A DNA stretch of 64,000 nucleotides from Slackia piriformis YIT 12062 (GTDB taxonomy: Bacteria > Actinomycetota > Coriobacteriia > Coriobacteriales > Eggerthellaceae). The notes under the pieces are model-generated. The model did not search any database and was not told the origin of the DNA. It worked only from the letters and a program-made list of their open reading frames with translations. Location: the NCBI RefSeq assembly GCF_000296445.1, contig NZ_JH815198.1, positions 1,241,114 to 1,305,113 of the forward strand. The letters run 5' to 3'. A program made the translations under genes and the position numbers. The number at the start of each line of letters is the position of its first letter. The first letter of the stretch is position 1. This document shows, one piece after another, positions 26,301 through 34,777 of this stretch.

Positions 26301-27044
26301 CGCATCCACTGTTTGCTTGTACTCATCCGCCTGTAGAAGCCACGTATCGCGCGACGCGCTCGACTTCTGAGACAATGCGGCTTCGTGAGCCTCTTCGATC
26401 GTCTCGGCCAGCAAGCGCGCGAGCGTCGAGGCATCACGCGCCCGGGGCGGAACACACAGGCAGTCGCACCCAAGGGGACTGCTCGATGCTACGCGAAGCA
26501 GCTCGATGAGCATATCTTCGACCGACCCCGACCCGAACCCGCCCGATGAGCGAGCGGGAAATTCCGAGAACAAGGCGTCGAGGCCTTCGGGTGCGACGAA
26601 TTCGTTGGCGCCGTCGAGAACCTCGGCAACCGAAGCGCGCATGAGCTCGTCGGCACGAGCAGGATCGAGCACGGCAAACGAAGGGTCTATCCCAAGCTCG
26701 ACTGCATGCATGCGCAGGATGCGCGAGCACATGCCGTGAATCGTAGAAATCCATGCATCGTCGACCTTCAACGCCTCCTCGGCCATGCCTTCCGCACGCA
26801 AGGTGCTCTTCACGCGCGACTTGATTTCTCCTGCGGCCTTTTCCGTGAACGTGATGGCCATGACCTGTTCTATGCCGTCGAGAAACGCGCCTCCGTCCGG
26901 AGCCGAACCCTCCATAAGGGCCCAGGCGATACGCTGCGTGAGGGTGAACGTCTTCCCGCTGCCTGCGCCCGCAGAAACCACCAAGGGCTTATCGAGCGTC
27001 GTGATGCACGCGAGCTGGCCAGGCTTGAATCGGCTGAAGTCCAT
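23340..27044 (-). CDS. addA: AddA-type UvrD-family helicase/nuclease
   Basis: Subunit of an AddAB (RecBCD-like) helicase-nuclease that processes double-strand breaks for recombination. At 1234 residues it has a full superfamily 1A helicase: motif I AGAGSGKT (about residues 24-31), ITFTEKAAGEIK (motif Ia), motif II MVDEFQDTDQLQ, motif III GDAQQSIYRFRGAD, motif IV LPDNFRSH, motif V IMTVHASKGLEFP and motif VI YVALTRAKEALVF. The C-terminus carries a PD-(D/E)XK nuclease with IVDYKTGGLA and the QASCYSY helix. The ATG lies six bases after the addB stop, so the pair is one operon. Acidic, low-complexity residues between the helicase and nuclease (about 900-960) look like a linker. Confidence 0.93.
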   Translation of the reverse strand: MDFSRFKPGQLACITTLDKPLVVSAGAGSGKTFTLTQRIAWALMEGSAPDGGAFLDGIEQVMAITFTEKAAGEIKSRVKSTLRAEGMAEEALKVDDAWISTIHGMCSRILRMHAVELGIDPSFAVLDPARADELMRASVAEVLDGANEFVAPEGLDALFSEFPARSSGGFGSGSVEDMLIELLRVASSSPLGCDCLCVPPRARDASTLARLLAETIEEAHEAALSQKSSASRDTWLLQADEYKQTVDAYLAARTHDTKGLLSLCAACPWPSGRFGSKEYKAVAAELQARCAEIIQEARCLLAEPLLEDVLGVARSAFDVYRRAKRERGVLDNDDLLIQAARALCEHEGIAAEFAHKFKLVMVDEFQDTDQLQVDMISRMAGEGGCRLCTVGDAQQSIYRFRGADVEVYKRHLGRIRAANPEGLIELPDNFRSHRDVLAFVDRIFEQKHVFGDEFMSLAPSRFESSVKAPYKGSDTRVSVLLTTYPARSGIASADVTRFEARRIARRFSELREAGHAAGDMVVLLGKMTRADVFADALREAGFACVIAGGSIFSSAPEVLVMQRLAEVVANPHATSALFEVLSSDMFVLSADDFIALSTCFDEERKMPRRRGIDVGFSEMARLLENGSAQVSENLVHAVRVVENLASRAGREPVSAIMTKAVEESGWLSRLELLGAEGQSVAGNIFKAIRIVESIEQDGACGPSSVAFALSAHIATAKEAPGALSAQGGDFVRIMTVHASKGLEFPIVAVAEMGSSRARSSSFSCSVIEGVAYVGLSPSRSLSGFSSSSPVVKAMDKKYGVGLDENAACEEGSVEAIRQACSPMARREAVRSYEAEQDLQERRRLLYVALTRAKEALVFSMASVRSGADADESGITQDSGIYDDVRSALFGLGDIPAGISSVDFGGSMPALIERVDTDASDYESPEEEAGASDDGDSSREREQVDIPLVSAQAVAQERPCSFSKGEVASYSMLAAAHGCDEEASRVSVGAASVDGALDDEDEAFWSALCQDLLRDADKATDLGTAFHLLAQQSVCMRKEGDSILSLPTSSRIDAVMRTCALRPSARGRIEEALGRWIASDVALRCAECEVLVPEMPFFISLDGVRELMAAHAGVEDGFDVSAMPRYLEGSIDLFACEKAADASRALIVDYKTGGLAAQDERSLREKHALQASCYSYAVLMQGYEEVEAVFVRVEQPDRERPHLPQTVRYVFGREDIGRLERRIADACRELLKTRS

Positions 27045-27050
27045 GACGAA

Positions 27051-29717
27051 CTACCCCTTCCTTTTCGGACATGAGATCTCCGGGCAATACACGCACGCCT
27101 TCGGAGAGGAAGGGCGGGCCTCGATACACCCTTCCATCAACCGATCGAGCGATGCGGCAATGCGCTCTTCCGTCGCATCGAGCAGCGAAGAGAATTCGTC
27201 GCCGAAGTCTCCGCGATATACGCACGTCTGCGCGCGAAGACCGGCGACTTCCGCAGGTTCGATGCTGCGGTCCAAAGCGCCCGACACCTTGGGCGAACGC
27301 CCATAGCCCACATAAAGCGCGCCCACGACTTCGAGCCCGAGCATGCGACGCAAAGCCTGGGCGTACACGAGCGTTTGAACTTTGCCTTCCTGCAATGAAC
27401 CGCCTTTCTTCTGCGACTCATAGAGGTCGTAGTCAGACGACAACGAGCTTTTATAGTCTATGACGATGGCCCTTCCGCGATCGTCCACGTCAATGCGGTC
27501 GATTTTGCCCATGACGCGATACCCCGCATACTCCACCGCATTCGTTGCAGGAATCTCGAATTCGAGCGCATACGGAGAAAATGACGGCAGCAGAAGCGCT
27601 TCCCGATCGAGAAAAGAAACCAGCTTGCTTCCGAGCTCTTCGAGCTCCCTCCGCTCGAAAGCGTCCACGGGAACCAGACGATTGCTCGAAGGCTTCATAG
27701 CGTATTGCTCCTCGGCGTGCTTCACGATGACGTCTTCCATGATTTCTCGGGCCCGACCGAGCGAATCAGGTGTCACCTTCGGCGCAACCTCGGATTGAAA
27801 CCTTCTATAGAAAGCCTCGAAGACATTGTGGGAGAAATCCCCCATCTGCACGGCTCCGAAGCCTTCGTCAAGCTCATCGAGGCGAAGACGGCGCAGAGCG
27901 AACCATTTTTGCGGGCACTCAAGGTAGCTCTCGATCTGCGATGCGGAGAAACACGGATCGAAAACGACCTTGCCTCCCTTCCCCTCGCGCGGCAGCATGA
28001 TCAACGACCTGGAAAGGTCCGATTCGATTCTATCGAGCCGAGTTTTCTCGACCTTTGCCGAAAGAGGCTGCGCATCATGGCTCACAGAGGCGTTTTCATA
28101 CAACTTCTCCTCGCCACGATCTATGACCGATTCGAGAAAACACGGAGGAAGCGCGTATTTGTTATCCACCTCTGCGGCGTCCGTCGGATCGAGTCGATAG
28201 CAATCCACGAATTCCTCCACGACTGCCGCGGGGTATGTGGGGTCGGCCGATTCGTTATTCAAACGCCGCTCTATGACGAAGCGTCCACGCGCGCGACGCG
28301 ACGCCTCGACGAACGCCTGACGCATATCGTCCATCGCATGACGTTCGCGCGCGACCCCAAGATCGCGAGCGAAAGAAAGCGCGGCATTATCGGTCTGCTT
28401 TGCGGGAAACGACACGTTGTCCATATCGCACATGACAACCGTCTCCCATGAGCCTTCGTCGAGCGTTTCCACGTAGAAAGGCTCGCATATGCACACGTCG
28501 GCCGCATCCGTTTCGCAACTCGTCCGGGAAGCATTCACTGTTGCGTGCTCGAGCACGCAACGCACCGTGCGGCTCTCCGCCCCGACCATGCGGGCCGAAG
28601 CCATTACCTCGCGCAGCACGCGCACAGCTTCGAGCTGCTCGGCTACGTAGGATTCGTCTTCCTGCATGGCGTATGCGCAGTCGGAGAAATAATCAAGCAA
28701 AGCATCGGCATCAACCGAGGCCGCAAGCTCTTCAAAAAACTCGAAAGAACGGGACAGGGAGCGCAAGCGCTCAAGACATTCCTCCTTCTGTATAAGCCTA
28801 TCTCGACGAACGGAAACGTCGAAGGCATAGGCGCGAGAAGACGAAATGCCCGAAAAAGGGTTAAGAAGGTAATCCGAGCACGCTCGGGAGTCAAACGACT
28901 CGGCCTCGACTATCGAGCCGACCGCGAAAAAAGCCCTGCCGAAATCGGTTTGCCCCCAAAGACGACGAGCATGCACCTGGCATGAGACGCCCTGGCGAGA
29001 AAGAGCCGGGGCAATCGACCTGTAAAGGTCGAAAGGACGTTTCGCCGTTGCAAGCACGCGCCCATCGCAGGCAAAGCCCTCGATGGAGTCTGCCAGGAGA
29101 AGCGGCTCCGCATAACGACCCGAGGGAAAAGCGAATCGAACGGACACGCTTTCTTCCACGCGGGAGATAGACGGCGACTCTCGTCGGTACGCAACCGATT
29201 CGCCGAAGGATGCCGCGAGCAACCGCTTCTGTGCAGCGCTCGGTTCGATACCGTAAACGCACGCCTCATCGCCCGCGCTTGCTAGATCGTCTTGCGCGGA
29301 CAAAAGGGCGCACGCTCGACCAGGATCGACTAGGCCCGCACGCGCCAGCGCCGCCTCATACGCACGCAACGCCTTGACAAGAATTTCACGATGCTCATCG
29401 ACGCGCATAGACCCGCGAAGAACCTCGTCGAATTCGGCGGATCCGAGCACTTCATCGGCGAGCTCGACAAGAAGGGAGGCCATGCCCCAGGTTGGAGAGA
29501 GTCTCGCGTCGTCACAGTCCCCAAGAACCGCGAGGCACGCGACCAAACGCTGCGTTTTCGACGCAAGAGACCTTCCATCGCCCCAAAGCGTCCATTGCCC
29601 CTCTATCCACGACCCGATTCCTTCCGCTTTTGCGCCGAAGGCCCATTCGGGATCGGACGCATGCGCCTTTCTAAAGGCCAATGCCTGGGCATATCGCGGA
29701 AATAACGCTACCCGCAC
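27051..29717 (-). CDS. addB: AddB-type PD-(D/E)XK nuclease with iron-sulfur cysteines
   Basis: Second subunit of the AddAB complex. I choose the GTG at 29717, where AAGGAG lies five bases upstream, giving 888 residues starting (M)RVALFPRYAQAL. The N-terminal inactive helicase-like part is poorly conserved and has no Walker A motif. The C-terminal nuclease shows FSASQIESYLECPQKWF, KIDRIDVDDRG and IVIDYKSS (active site), then QTLVYAQAL. Cysteines in LECPQKW and in the last 15 residues (CVYCPEISCPKRKG) form the 4Fe-4S cluster pattern of AddB nucleases. An earlier GTG at 29735 is possible but would include the ribosome-binding site. Confidence 0.88.
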   Translation of the reverse strand: MRVALFPRYAQALAFRKAHASDPEWAFGAKAEGIGSWIEGQWTLWGDGRSLASKTQRLVACLAVLGDCDDARLSPTWGMASLLVELADEVLGSAEFDEVLRGSMRVDEHREILVKALRAYEAALARAGLVDPGRACALLSAQDDLASAGDEACVYGIEPSAAQKRLLAASFGESVAYRRESPSISRVEESVSVRFAFPSGRYAEPLLLADSIEGFACDGRVLATAKRPFDLYRSIAPALSRQGVSCQVHARRLWGQTDFGRAFFAVGSIVEAESFDSRACSDYLLNPFSGISSSRAYAFDVSVRRDRLIQKEECLERLRSLSRSFEFFEELAASVDADALLDYFSDCAYAMQEDESYVAEQLEAVRVLREVMASARMVGAESRTVRCVLEHATVNASRTSCETDAADVCICEPFYVETLDEGSWETVVMCDMDNVSFPAKQTDNAALSFARDLGVARERHAMDDMRQAFVEASRRARGRFVIERRLNNESADPTYPAAVVEEFVDCYRLDPTDAAEVDNKYALPPCFLESVIDRGEEKLYENASVSHDAQPLSAKVEKTRLDRIESDLSRSLIMLPREGKGGKVVFDPCFSASQIESYLECPQKWFALRRLRLDELDEGFGAVQMGDFSHNVFEAFYRRFQSEVAPKVTPDSLGRAREIMEDVIVKHAEEQYAMKPSSNRLVPVDAFERRELEELGSKLVSFLDREALLLPSFSPYALEFEIPATNAVEYAGYRVMGKIDRIDVDDRGRAIVIDYKSSLSSDYDLYESQKKGGSLQEGKVQTLVYAQALRRMLGLEVVGALYVGYGRSPKVSGALDRSIEPAEVAGLRAQTCVYRGDFGDEFSSLLDATEERIAASLDRLMEGCIEARPSSPKACVYCPEISCPKRKG

Positions 29718-29800
29718 CGCGACTCCTTTCTGCACGAGGGCCTTATCGCACTTCGTTGAGCAAACAGACCATCCAGCGTTGAAAACGCCCCTTCATAGGA

Positions 29801-29830
29801 AAAGGCCGCCCGTAGGCGGCCGACTTTTTT
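29801..29830 (-). terminator. Terminator of the NifU-like gene
   Basis: GGCCGCC and GGCGGCC (29804-29821) form a 7-base stem with a 4-base loop. T-rich flanks exist on both strands: TTTTCC on the minus strand and CTTTTTT a few bases later on the plus strand. Confidence 0.75.
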
Positions 29831-29848
29831 CCGTGTATGCCGAAAAGC

Positions 29849-30079
29849 TTACGCAGGAACGACCTTGGTCACTCCGGGAACGTGCTCCTTGAGGATGCGC
29901 TCAACACCATTCGCGAGCGTCATCTGGCTCATCGGGCAACCCTTGCAAGCGCCCTGGAGCTCAACGACAACCACACCGTCCTCCTGGACGTCCACCAGAG
30001 CGACGTCGCCGCCGTCAGCCTGAAGGCTCGGACGAATAAGGTCGAGCACGCGGCTCACTTGTTCTTTATCGATAGCCAT
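29849..30079 (-). CDS. NifU C-terminal-domain iron-sulfur scaffold
   Basis: A 76-residue protein that is just a NifU-like (Nfu) domain, used to carry and hand over 4Fe-4S clusters. The motif CKGCPMSQMTLANGVE holds the CxxC ligand pair, preceded by the family's RPSLQADGGDVALVDV. The ATG at 30079 has a very good AAGGAGG at five bases; longer in-frame starts upstream are not supported. It lies 143 bases after the desulfoferrodoxin gene on the same strand. Both proteins handle iron in an anaerobe, so co-expression is plausible. Confidence 0.92.
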   Translation of the reverse strand: MAIDKEQVSRVLDLIRPSLQADGGDVALVDVQEDGVVVVELQGACKGCPMSQMTLANGVERILKEHVPGVTKVVPA

Positions 30080-30222
30080 GCTGGCCTCCTTTGCATCGAT
30101 AGATGTTTCTTGAAAATTGTATCGCAACCGAAGGGAACGCCCGAGCAGGAAAGCCATCGGGATAATATCCCCACGAAGATGCGACGCGCCGCCCACAAGG
30201 ACGGCGCGATACGGCATGCGGT

Positions 30223-30603
30223 TTAGAGTTCCTTGACCCAGAGTCCATGCAGATTGCAGTACTCATACACCTTGAGCGCCTTGGCGCCTTCGGCAAGCAC
30301 GAAGCTCGCCTTGGGCTCGTCCGCAGCGGTGAGCTGGGCAACCTGGTAGCCCTTATCGGTCACCAGGACGACGAACTGAATGAGGTGCTCCTCGGTCATG
30401 GGATGTTCGACCTCGCCGACGACGACATGCACATTAGCACCTTCGACGGTAACGGCGGGAACGTGCTTCTCAAGCGCCGCATCGACAGCGCCTGCGGTCA
30501 GCTCCACCATCTTTTCGCCGCAGCACATCATGGGAACGCCCGCGTCAACGACCTTGATAGCGATGTTACCGCAGTGTTCGCACTTGAAGAATTTGATATC
30601 CAT
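30223..30603 (-). CDS. dfx: Desulfoferrodoxin (superoxide reductase)
   Basis: Reduces superoxide to hydrogen peroxide without making oxygen, a defence used by anaerobes. It has 126 residues with both centres: the N-terminal desulforedoxin iron site (CEHCGN at residues 8-13 and CCGEKM near 28-33) and the superoxide reductase site with His in EKHVPAV, VEHPMTEEHLI and the Cys-x-x-His near the C-terminus (YCNLHGLW). An AAAGGGGG ribosome-binding site lies five bases before the ATG. A perfect 12-base inverted repeat just upstream may be its operator. Confidence 0.96.
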   Translation of the reverse strand: MDIKFFKCEHCGNIAIKVVDAGVPMMCCGEKMVELTAGAVDAALEKHVPAVTVEGANVHVVVGEVEHPMTEEHLIQFVVLVTDKGYQVAQLTAADEPKASFVLAEGAKALKVYEYCNLHGLWVKEL

Positions 30604-30633
30604 TATTGCCCCCTTTGTAGCAATCTTTTTTGT

Positions 30634-30670
30634 TTCCTGAAATGTTACTATTATTGTTACATTTCAGGAA
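30634..30670. promoter_or_regulatory. Perfect 12-base inverted repeat upstream of dfx
   Basis: TTCCTGAAATGT (30634-30645) and ACATTTCAGGAA (30659-30670) are separated by 13 bases. The repeat overlaps the last codons of lgt and lies 31-67 bases before the dfx start. It lacks a following T-run on the minus strand, so an operator for dfx is more likely than a terminator. Confidence 0.5.
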
Positions 30671-31478
30671 GACCCTTTTGCGGTAGCTTCATTGTAACCG
30701 CATAAATCAGCAAAGCGACACCGGCGACGATAAGAGGCACCGAAAGAACTTGGCCCATGGTGAGCCAGCCTCCCCACAGGTATCCAAGCTGGACATCGGG
30801 CTCGCGGACGAACTCGACAAGAAAGCGGAAAACACCGTACATGACGAGGAATAGCCCAATGAATGTGCCGCGAGGACGAGGCGGATTCTTGCGAGACAGA
30901 GCAAAGAGAACGCAGAAGATGACAACGCCCTCGAGCAAAGCCTCATAGAGCTGGGACGGATGCCGAGGCATGGTGCCTGCCGCGCCACCAAACACGACGC
31001 CCCACGGCAGATCCGTCGGAGCACCCCAGAGCTCTCCGTTGACGAAATTCGCGCAACGGCCGAAAAACAGACCGATAGCCGCTCCTACCGCCCCCATGTC
31101 AGCAAGCGTCAAAAACGGTATATGCGTGATACGCGAGGCGATATATCCGCCTACGAGCACGCCTATCAAGCCTCCGTGAAAGCTCATTCCGCCTTCGTTG
31201 AATGCGAGTATCTTCTCCGGATGCTGCAGGTAATACCCGTCTCCGTAGAAAAGGACGTACCCCGCCCTGCCTCCGATGATCACGCCCAAAATCACGCTGA
31301 ACACTATCACGAAAAACGCATCTTCGTTGATGCGCACGCGCCAGCGCTTGGAGAGGTTTCCCAGGATGAGAAATGCGCATATGAAGCCGGCCACGTAGGC
31401 AAGACCGTACCAGCGAATCTGGAGGGGACCGATCTGCACGGCAATCGGGTCGAGCATCTGATACAGGTTGTCGAGCAT
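30657..31478 (-). CDS. lgt: Prolipoprotein diacylglyceryl transferase
   Basis: Transfers diacylglycerol from phosphatidylglycerol to the lipobox cysteine of prolipoproteins in the membrane. The 273 residues carry seven membrane helices and the family signature GRCANFVNGELWG (about residues 137-149), preceded by GGMSFHGGLIGVLVGG with the essential His-Gly, and the RHPSQLYEALLEG motif. It serves the several lipoproteins in this window. It lies upstream of dfx on the same strand. Confidence 0.97.
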   Translation of the reverse strand: MLDNLYQMLDPIAVQIGPLQIRWYGLAYVAGFICAFLILGNLSKRWRVRINEDAFFVIVFSVILGVIIGGRAGYVLFYGDGYYLQHPEKILAFNEGGMSFHGGLIGVLVGGYIASRITHIPFLTLADMGAVGAAIGLFFGRCANFVNGELWGAPTDLPWGVVFGGAAGTMPRHPSQLYEALLEGVVIFCVLFALSRKNPPRPRGTFIGLFLVMYGVFRFLVEFVREPDVQLGYLWGGWLTMGQVLSVPLIVAGVALLIYAVTMKLPQKGLPEM

Positions 31479-31506
31479 CTTTTTTCCTTACATCCTTCAA
31501 ACTAAA

Positions 31507-31531
31507 CAGGCCGCGCACCAAACGCGGCCTG
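31507..31531 (-). terminator. Terminator of the murA-LCP operon
   Basis: CAGGCCGCG and CGCGGCCTG form a perfect 9-base stem with a 7-base loop, followed on the minus strand by TTTAGTTT. It starts about 45 bases after the LCP gene. Confidence 0.75.
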
Positions 31532-31575
31532 CCCCGAAATAACCAGCCGTCTTACGAATTCGCCCGATGGGCCGC

Positions 31576-33156
31576 TCAGGACGCATCGGAAGAAAGATTC
31601 GTCTGCGATGTGCCCGTGTCGTAAGACTGATCCGTAGAATTCGACGAATCGCCCGTTGAGGCCGTCGATCCCCTGGCATCAAGGATGTTTTGCCAATCCT
31701 TGCCCACAACAACCAGAATATCGGTTTCAAACGAATAGTTGATCGCATCGTAAACGGCACGACCCGTTCCAAGAGTCGCAACAAGTGCTTCGGCCTTCGC
31801 TTCGTCATCTTCTTTCTGATACACGACGAGCGTACTGTCGTAGACCGCCTGGGCCGCATTGCCGACTTCCGTGACGTTGAACCCGGCGTTTTTCAGAAGC
31901 TCGGAAGCATCGAGAGCGGCACCCTCAACACCGCCGCCGTTGTTGACCGTGATGGAGAACGAAGCGGGGTCGACGGAGCTGAGAAGGTCTTGCTTGTCTT
32001 GCTGCAACGCCTGACCCTGCTGCATACGTTCCATCATCGCACTCCACTCATCGGCGATAGGAACCTGGTAGCTGACGCCGTTGATTTCGGACGTGTATGT
32101 AGGCATGGCGCCGACCATGATAGAACCCGGCGCAATATCGCGCAGCGACGAGAGAAGGGCGAACGCGCCTTTCAGGTCGAGGTCGGACCGAACCAAGCCT
32201 GCGCACTCGTCCATGTTCATATAGAAAGTCATCTTGCCCATGCCGACAAAACGCTCGAAAAGCGCCTGCGCTACAAGAGCATCATTGGCCCCTCGCTGCT
32301 GCTCGGCAAGAGAGGCGAAGTCGTTCGCACGGCAGAAATACAACGCCTGCTCTCCATTCAAAAGCTGAGGACCCGAAGCAATGGCGGAAGACCCAGCATC
32401 GGGGTCATTCGCGGTCTCAGGAACATCGACCTGTATGCCTCCAAGCGCATTGACAAGCGAGACGAAACTAGACGCGTCCGTTTTCACGTAGTGAGAAACC
32501 TGAACGCCCGAAAGCTCTTCGACAGCCGTAACCACCTCGGCATCTCCGCCCACGGACTGCGCATCGCCAAGACGATGCGTCTCACCGTCCGAAAGCTTCG
32601 TGCGCACATTGCCCGGAATGACGGCGATGGACGCCGACGCCTGATCGGGGTTGGTACGCACCAGCAGAGCGACATCGGGGCCCGACCCCGAATCGCCATC
32701 GTCAAACGAAGCAGAAAGGAGCGTGTAGATTGCCCCCTCTTCTGGCGCATCAGCTAACGCAGACGTCAAAGCGGCATCGGATATCTGCATTCTGGCATTA
32801 ATTCCGCTTACGAACACGAAACCGGCGGCAATCCCCGCTATAGCCAAAGCGGCAATGGCCAACACGGTGAAGAGCGCAATCTTTCGACGCCTCCCCGATG
32901 CTATGGCGCGCTCGATAAACGCCTGCTGGCTCATGCGATTGGCGTAATCGCGACGGGTCTCGCGCGTAGACGTGTTCGGCAGAACCTGATGGATTTCTCC
33001 TCGTTCCGCCTTGCGCGTACGACGCGGATTGGAGAAGTCCTTCCGAGCCGAAGGAAACGGGCTGGGAACGCGAGCAACATGCGTTCCCAGCGTCGCACGC
33101 CTCATCTGGCGTGAGGTTTTCTTGTATTGCGCGCTGCTAGGACGACGGGTAACCAT
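31576..33156 (-). CDS. LytR-CpsA-Psr (LCP) family protein with LytR_C domain
   Basis: LCP proteins attach secondary wall polymers to peptidoglycan outside the cell. The 526-residue chain has a basic cytoplasmic region of about 90 residues, one membrane segment (IALFTVLAIAALAIAGIAAGFVFV), the LCP domain (DVALLVRTNPDQASASIAVIPGNVRTKL to CRANDFASLAEQQRGANDALV, seen as separate motifs with the conserved Arg pair), and a C-terminal LytR_C domain (SITVNNGGGVEGAALDASELL). It ends in a Ser/Thr/Asp-rich tail. It starts 16 bases after the murA stop, so the two are an operon with a shared wall theme. Confidence 0.87.
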   Translation of the reverse strand: MVTRRPSSAQYKKTSRQMRRATLGTHVARVPSPFPSARKDFSNPRRTRKAERGEIHQVLPNTSTRETRRDYANRMSQQAFIERAIASGRRRKIALFTVLAIAALAIAGIAAGFVFVSGINARMQISDAALTSALADAPEEGAIYTLLSASFDDGDSGSGPDVALLVRTNPDQASASIAVIPGNVRTKLSDGETHRLGDAQSVGGDAEVVTAVEELSGVQVSHYVKTDASSFVSLVNALGGIQVDVPETANDPDAGSSAIASGPQLLNGEQALYFCRANDFASLAEQQRGANDALVAQALFERFVGMGKMTFYMNMDECAGLVRSDLDLKGAFALLSSLRDIAPGSIMVGAMPTYTSEINGVSYQVPIADEWSAMMERMQQGQALQQDKQDLLSSVDPASFSITVNNGGGVEGAALDASELLKNAGFNVTEVGNAAQAVYDSTLVVYQKEDDEAKAEALVATLGTGRAVYDAINYSFETDILVVVGKDWQNILDARGSTASTGDSSNSTDQSYDTGTSQTNLSSDAS

Positions 33157-33171
33157 AGACTTCCGCCTTTG

Positions 33172-34455
33172 CTACCAGTCGATGTCTTCGTCGGCTTCGC
33201 GGTGCAGCTTCGCCCCAAGAGACGAAAGCTTTCCGACATAGTCTTCGTAACCGCGGTCAATATGGTGAATCTTATGCACACGCGTCACCCCTTCGGCAAA
33301 AATGCCCGCAAGCACCAGAGCCGCGCCGCAACGAAGGTCGGTCGCCTTGACGTCGGTCCCCTGAAGAGAGCTCACGCCCTCAACAAACGCATGATGATCC
33401 TCGATGGTGACCTGGGCGCCCATACGACCGATTTCGTCGGCGAACATGAAACGATTCTCGAACACGTTCTCCGTAATGACCGAATTGCCCTGTGCAACCG
33501 CGGCAAGGAGCATAAACTGAGCCTGCAGGTCGGTGGGAAACCCAGGGTGAGGAAGCGTCTGGATGTCGATTCCGCGCAACGCGGCGGTGCGAAAGACCGT
33601 GATGTAGTCGTCTCCCAAATCGATTTCGCAGCCCATGGCATGAAGCTTCATGAGGGCCATGCGCAAAAAGCCCGGCTCAATGCCGCGCACAGTAACAGGA
33701 CCGCCCATCATAGCGCCGCCTACCAAAAACGTGCCCGCCTCTATGCGGTCTCCAACCGTCATGTGCTCGCACGGGTGCAGCGAAGACAGCGGAACGCCTT
33801 CGACGACAATCGTGGGCGAGCCGGCACCACTCACCCGGGCTCCCATGGCGTTGAGCATATCGGCAAGGTCTTCAATCTCGGGTTCGCGAGCAGCGTTTTC
33901 AATCACCGTTTCGCCTTCGGCCGTGACCGCGCACATCATGGTGTTTTCCGTAGCTCCGACGCTTGGAAAATCGAGCGCGATATAGGCGCCGTGCAGACCG
34001 TTGGGAGTGGTTGCCTTGATGTAGCCGTGATCTGTCTCGAAGTGAACCCCGAGCGCCTCCATGCCGACCATGTGCATGTCAATCTTACGGGCTCCCAGAT
34101 TGCAGCCGCCCGGCATAGCAACACGAGCTTCGCCGAAGCGGGCCACAAGCGGGCCAAGGACAGAAATAGAAGCTCGCATTTTGGATACGAGTTCATACGG
34201 CGTTTCCCAGGTATCAACCGATGCCGTATCTATGACAAGCGTATGGCCGTCGCGCGATACGCGCGCGCCTAATGTCTCAAGAACCTTCGACATGATGGTA
34301 ATGTCGGAAATGAGAGGAACATTGTGGATGACGCTTTCTCCGCCTCCGAGAATAGAGGCGGCGATCAGCTTAAGCGCGGAGTTCTTAGCGCCGGAAACCT
34401 TTACTTCGCCGATGAGCGGCGTGCCGCCTTCGACGACGATCATCTCTTTCGCCAT
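33172..34455 (-). CDS. murA: UDP-N-acetylglucosamine 1-carboxyvinyltransferase
   Basis: Catalyses the first committed step of peptidoglycan synthesis, adding enolpyruvate to UDP-GlcNAc. From the ATG at 34455 it has 427 residues, the usual length, starting MAKEMIVVEGGTPLIGEV with the conserved VSGAKNSAL. The active-site cysteine is present in MPGGCNLGARKIDMH (about residue 116), so the enzyme is expected to be of the fosfomycin-sensitive type. The C-terminal FPTDLQAQFM and RTGAALV-like segment (DLRCGAALVLAGI) are typical. The longer frame to 34578 is not needed. Confidence 0.96.
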   Translation of the reverse strand: MAKEMIVVEGGTPLIGEVKVSGAKNSALKLIAASILGGGESVIHNVPLISDITIMSKVLETLGARVSRDGHTLVIDTASVDTWETPYELVSKMRASISVLGPLVARFGEARVAMPGGCNLGARKIDMHMVGMEALGVHFETDHGYIKATTPNGLHGAYIALDFPSVGATENTMMCAVTAEGETVIENAAREPEIEDLADMLNAMGARVSGAGSPTIVVEGVPLSSLHPCEHMTVGDRIEAGTFLVGGAMMGGPVTVRGIEPGFLRMALMKLHAMGCEIDLGDDYITVFRTAALRGIDIQTLPHPGFPTDLQAQFMLLAAVAQGNSVITENVFENRFMFADEIGRMGAQVTIEDHHAFVEGVSSLQGTDVKATDLRCGAALVLAGIFAEGVTRVHKIHHIDRGYEDYVGKLSSLGAKLHREADEDIDW

Positions 34456-34727
34456 AATGACTTCCCCTTCTATCGCAAGAGACGCAATCAATCGCGTCTT
34501 TCGAAAATAGCAGACGTGCGGTTCGTGCACTTCGGAGCTCAGCTCGACCGAGCGGACCAAGCATCCGTGTTGATACATCAGTTCATTCTCTCAAAAAGCA
34601 CAAGAAGGTTGAATGCCGAAGCAGCAAGCCTTGCGGTAAAACCATAGTCGCTCGATTCAATCGCAGTCCTTCAACAGCAGCCTCTTGGTTGCAGCTCGAC
34701 TCGATTGCAGCTCGGCCTAACACGAAA

Positions 34728-34755
34728 AAAAGCGCCGGCATAACGCCGACGCTTT
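34728..34755 (-). terminator. Terminator of rpsB-tsf
   Basis: AAAGCG-C-CGGC and GCCG-A-CGCTTT form a stem with one internal mismatch, followed on the minus strand by TTTTTTTCG. It lies 23 bases after the tsf stop. Confidence 0.8.
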
Positions 34756-34777
34756 CATACATGCTGTAAAGCAGAAG

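Noticed and set aside
34575-34727. Repeated GCAGCTCG and TCGATT words between murA and the tsf terminator
   Set aside because: Short, irregular and not extended into a tandem or inverted repeat; no gene or array is supported.
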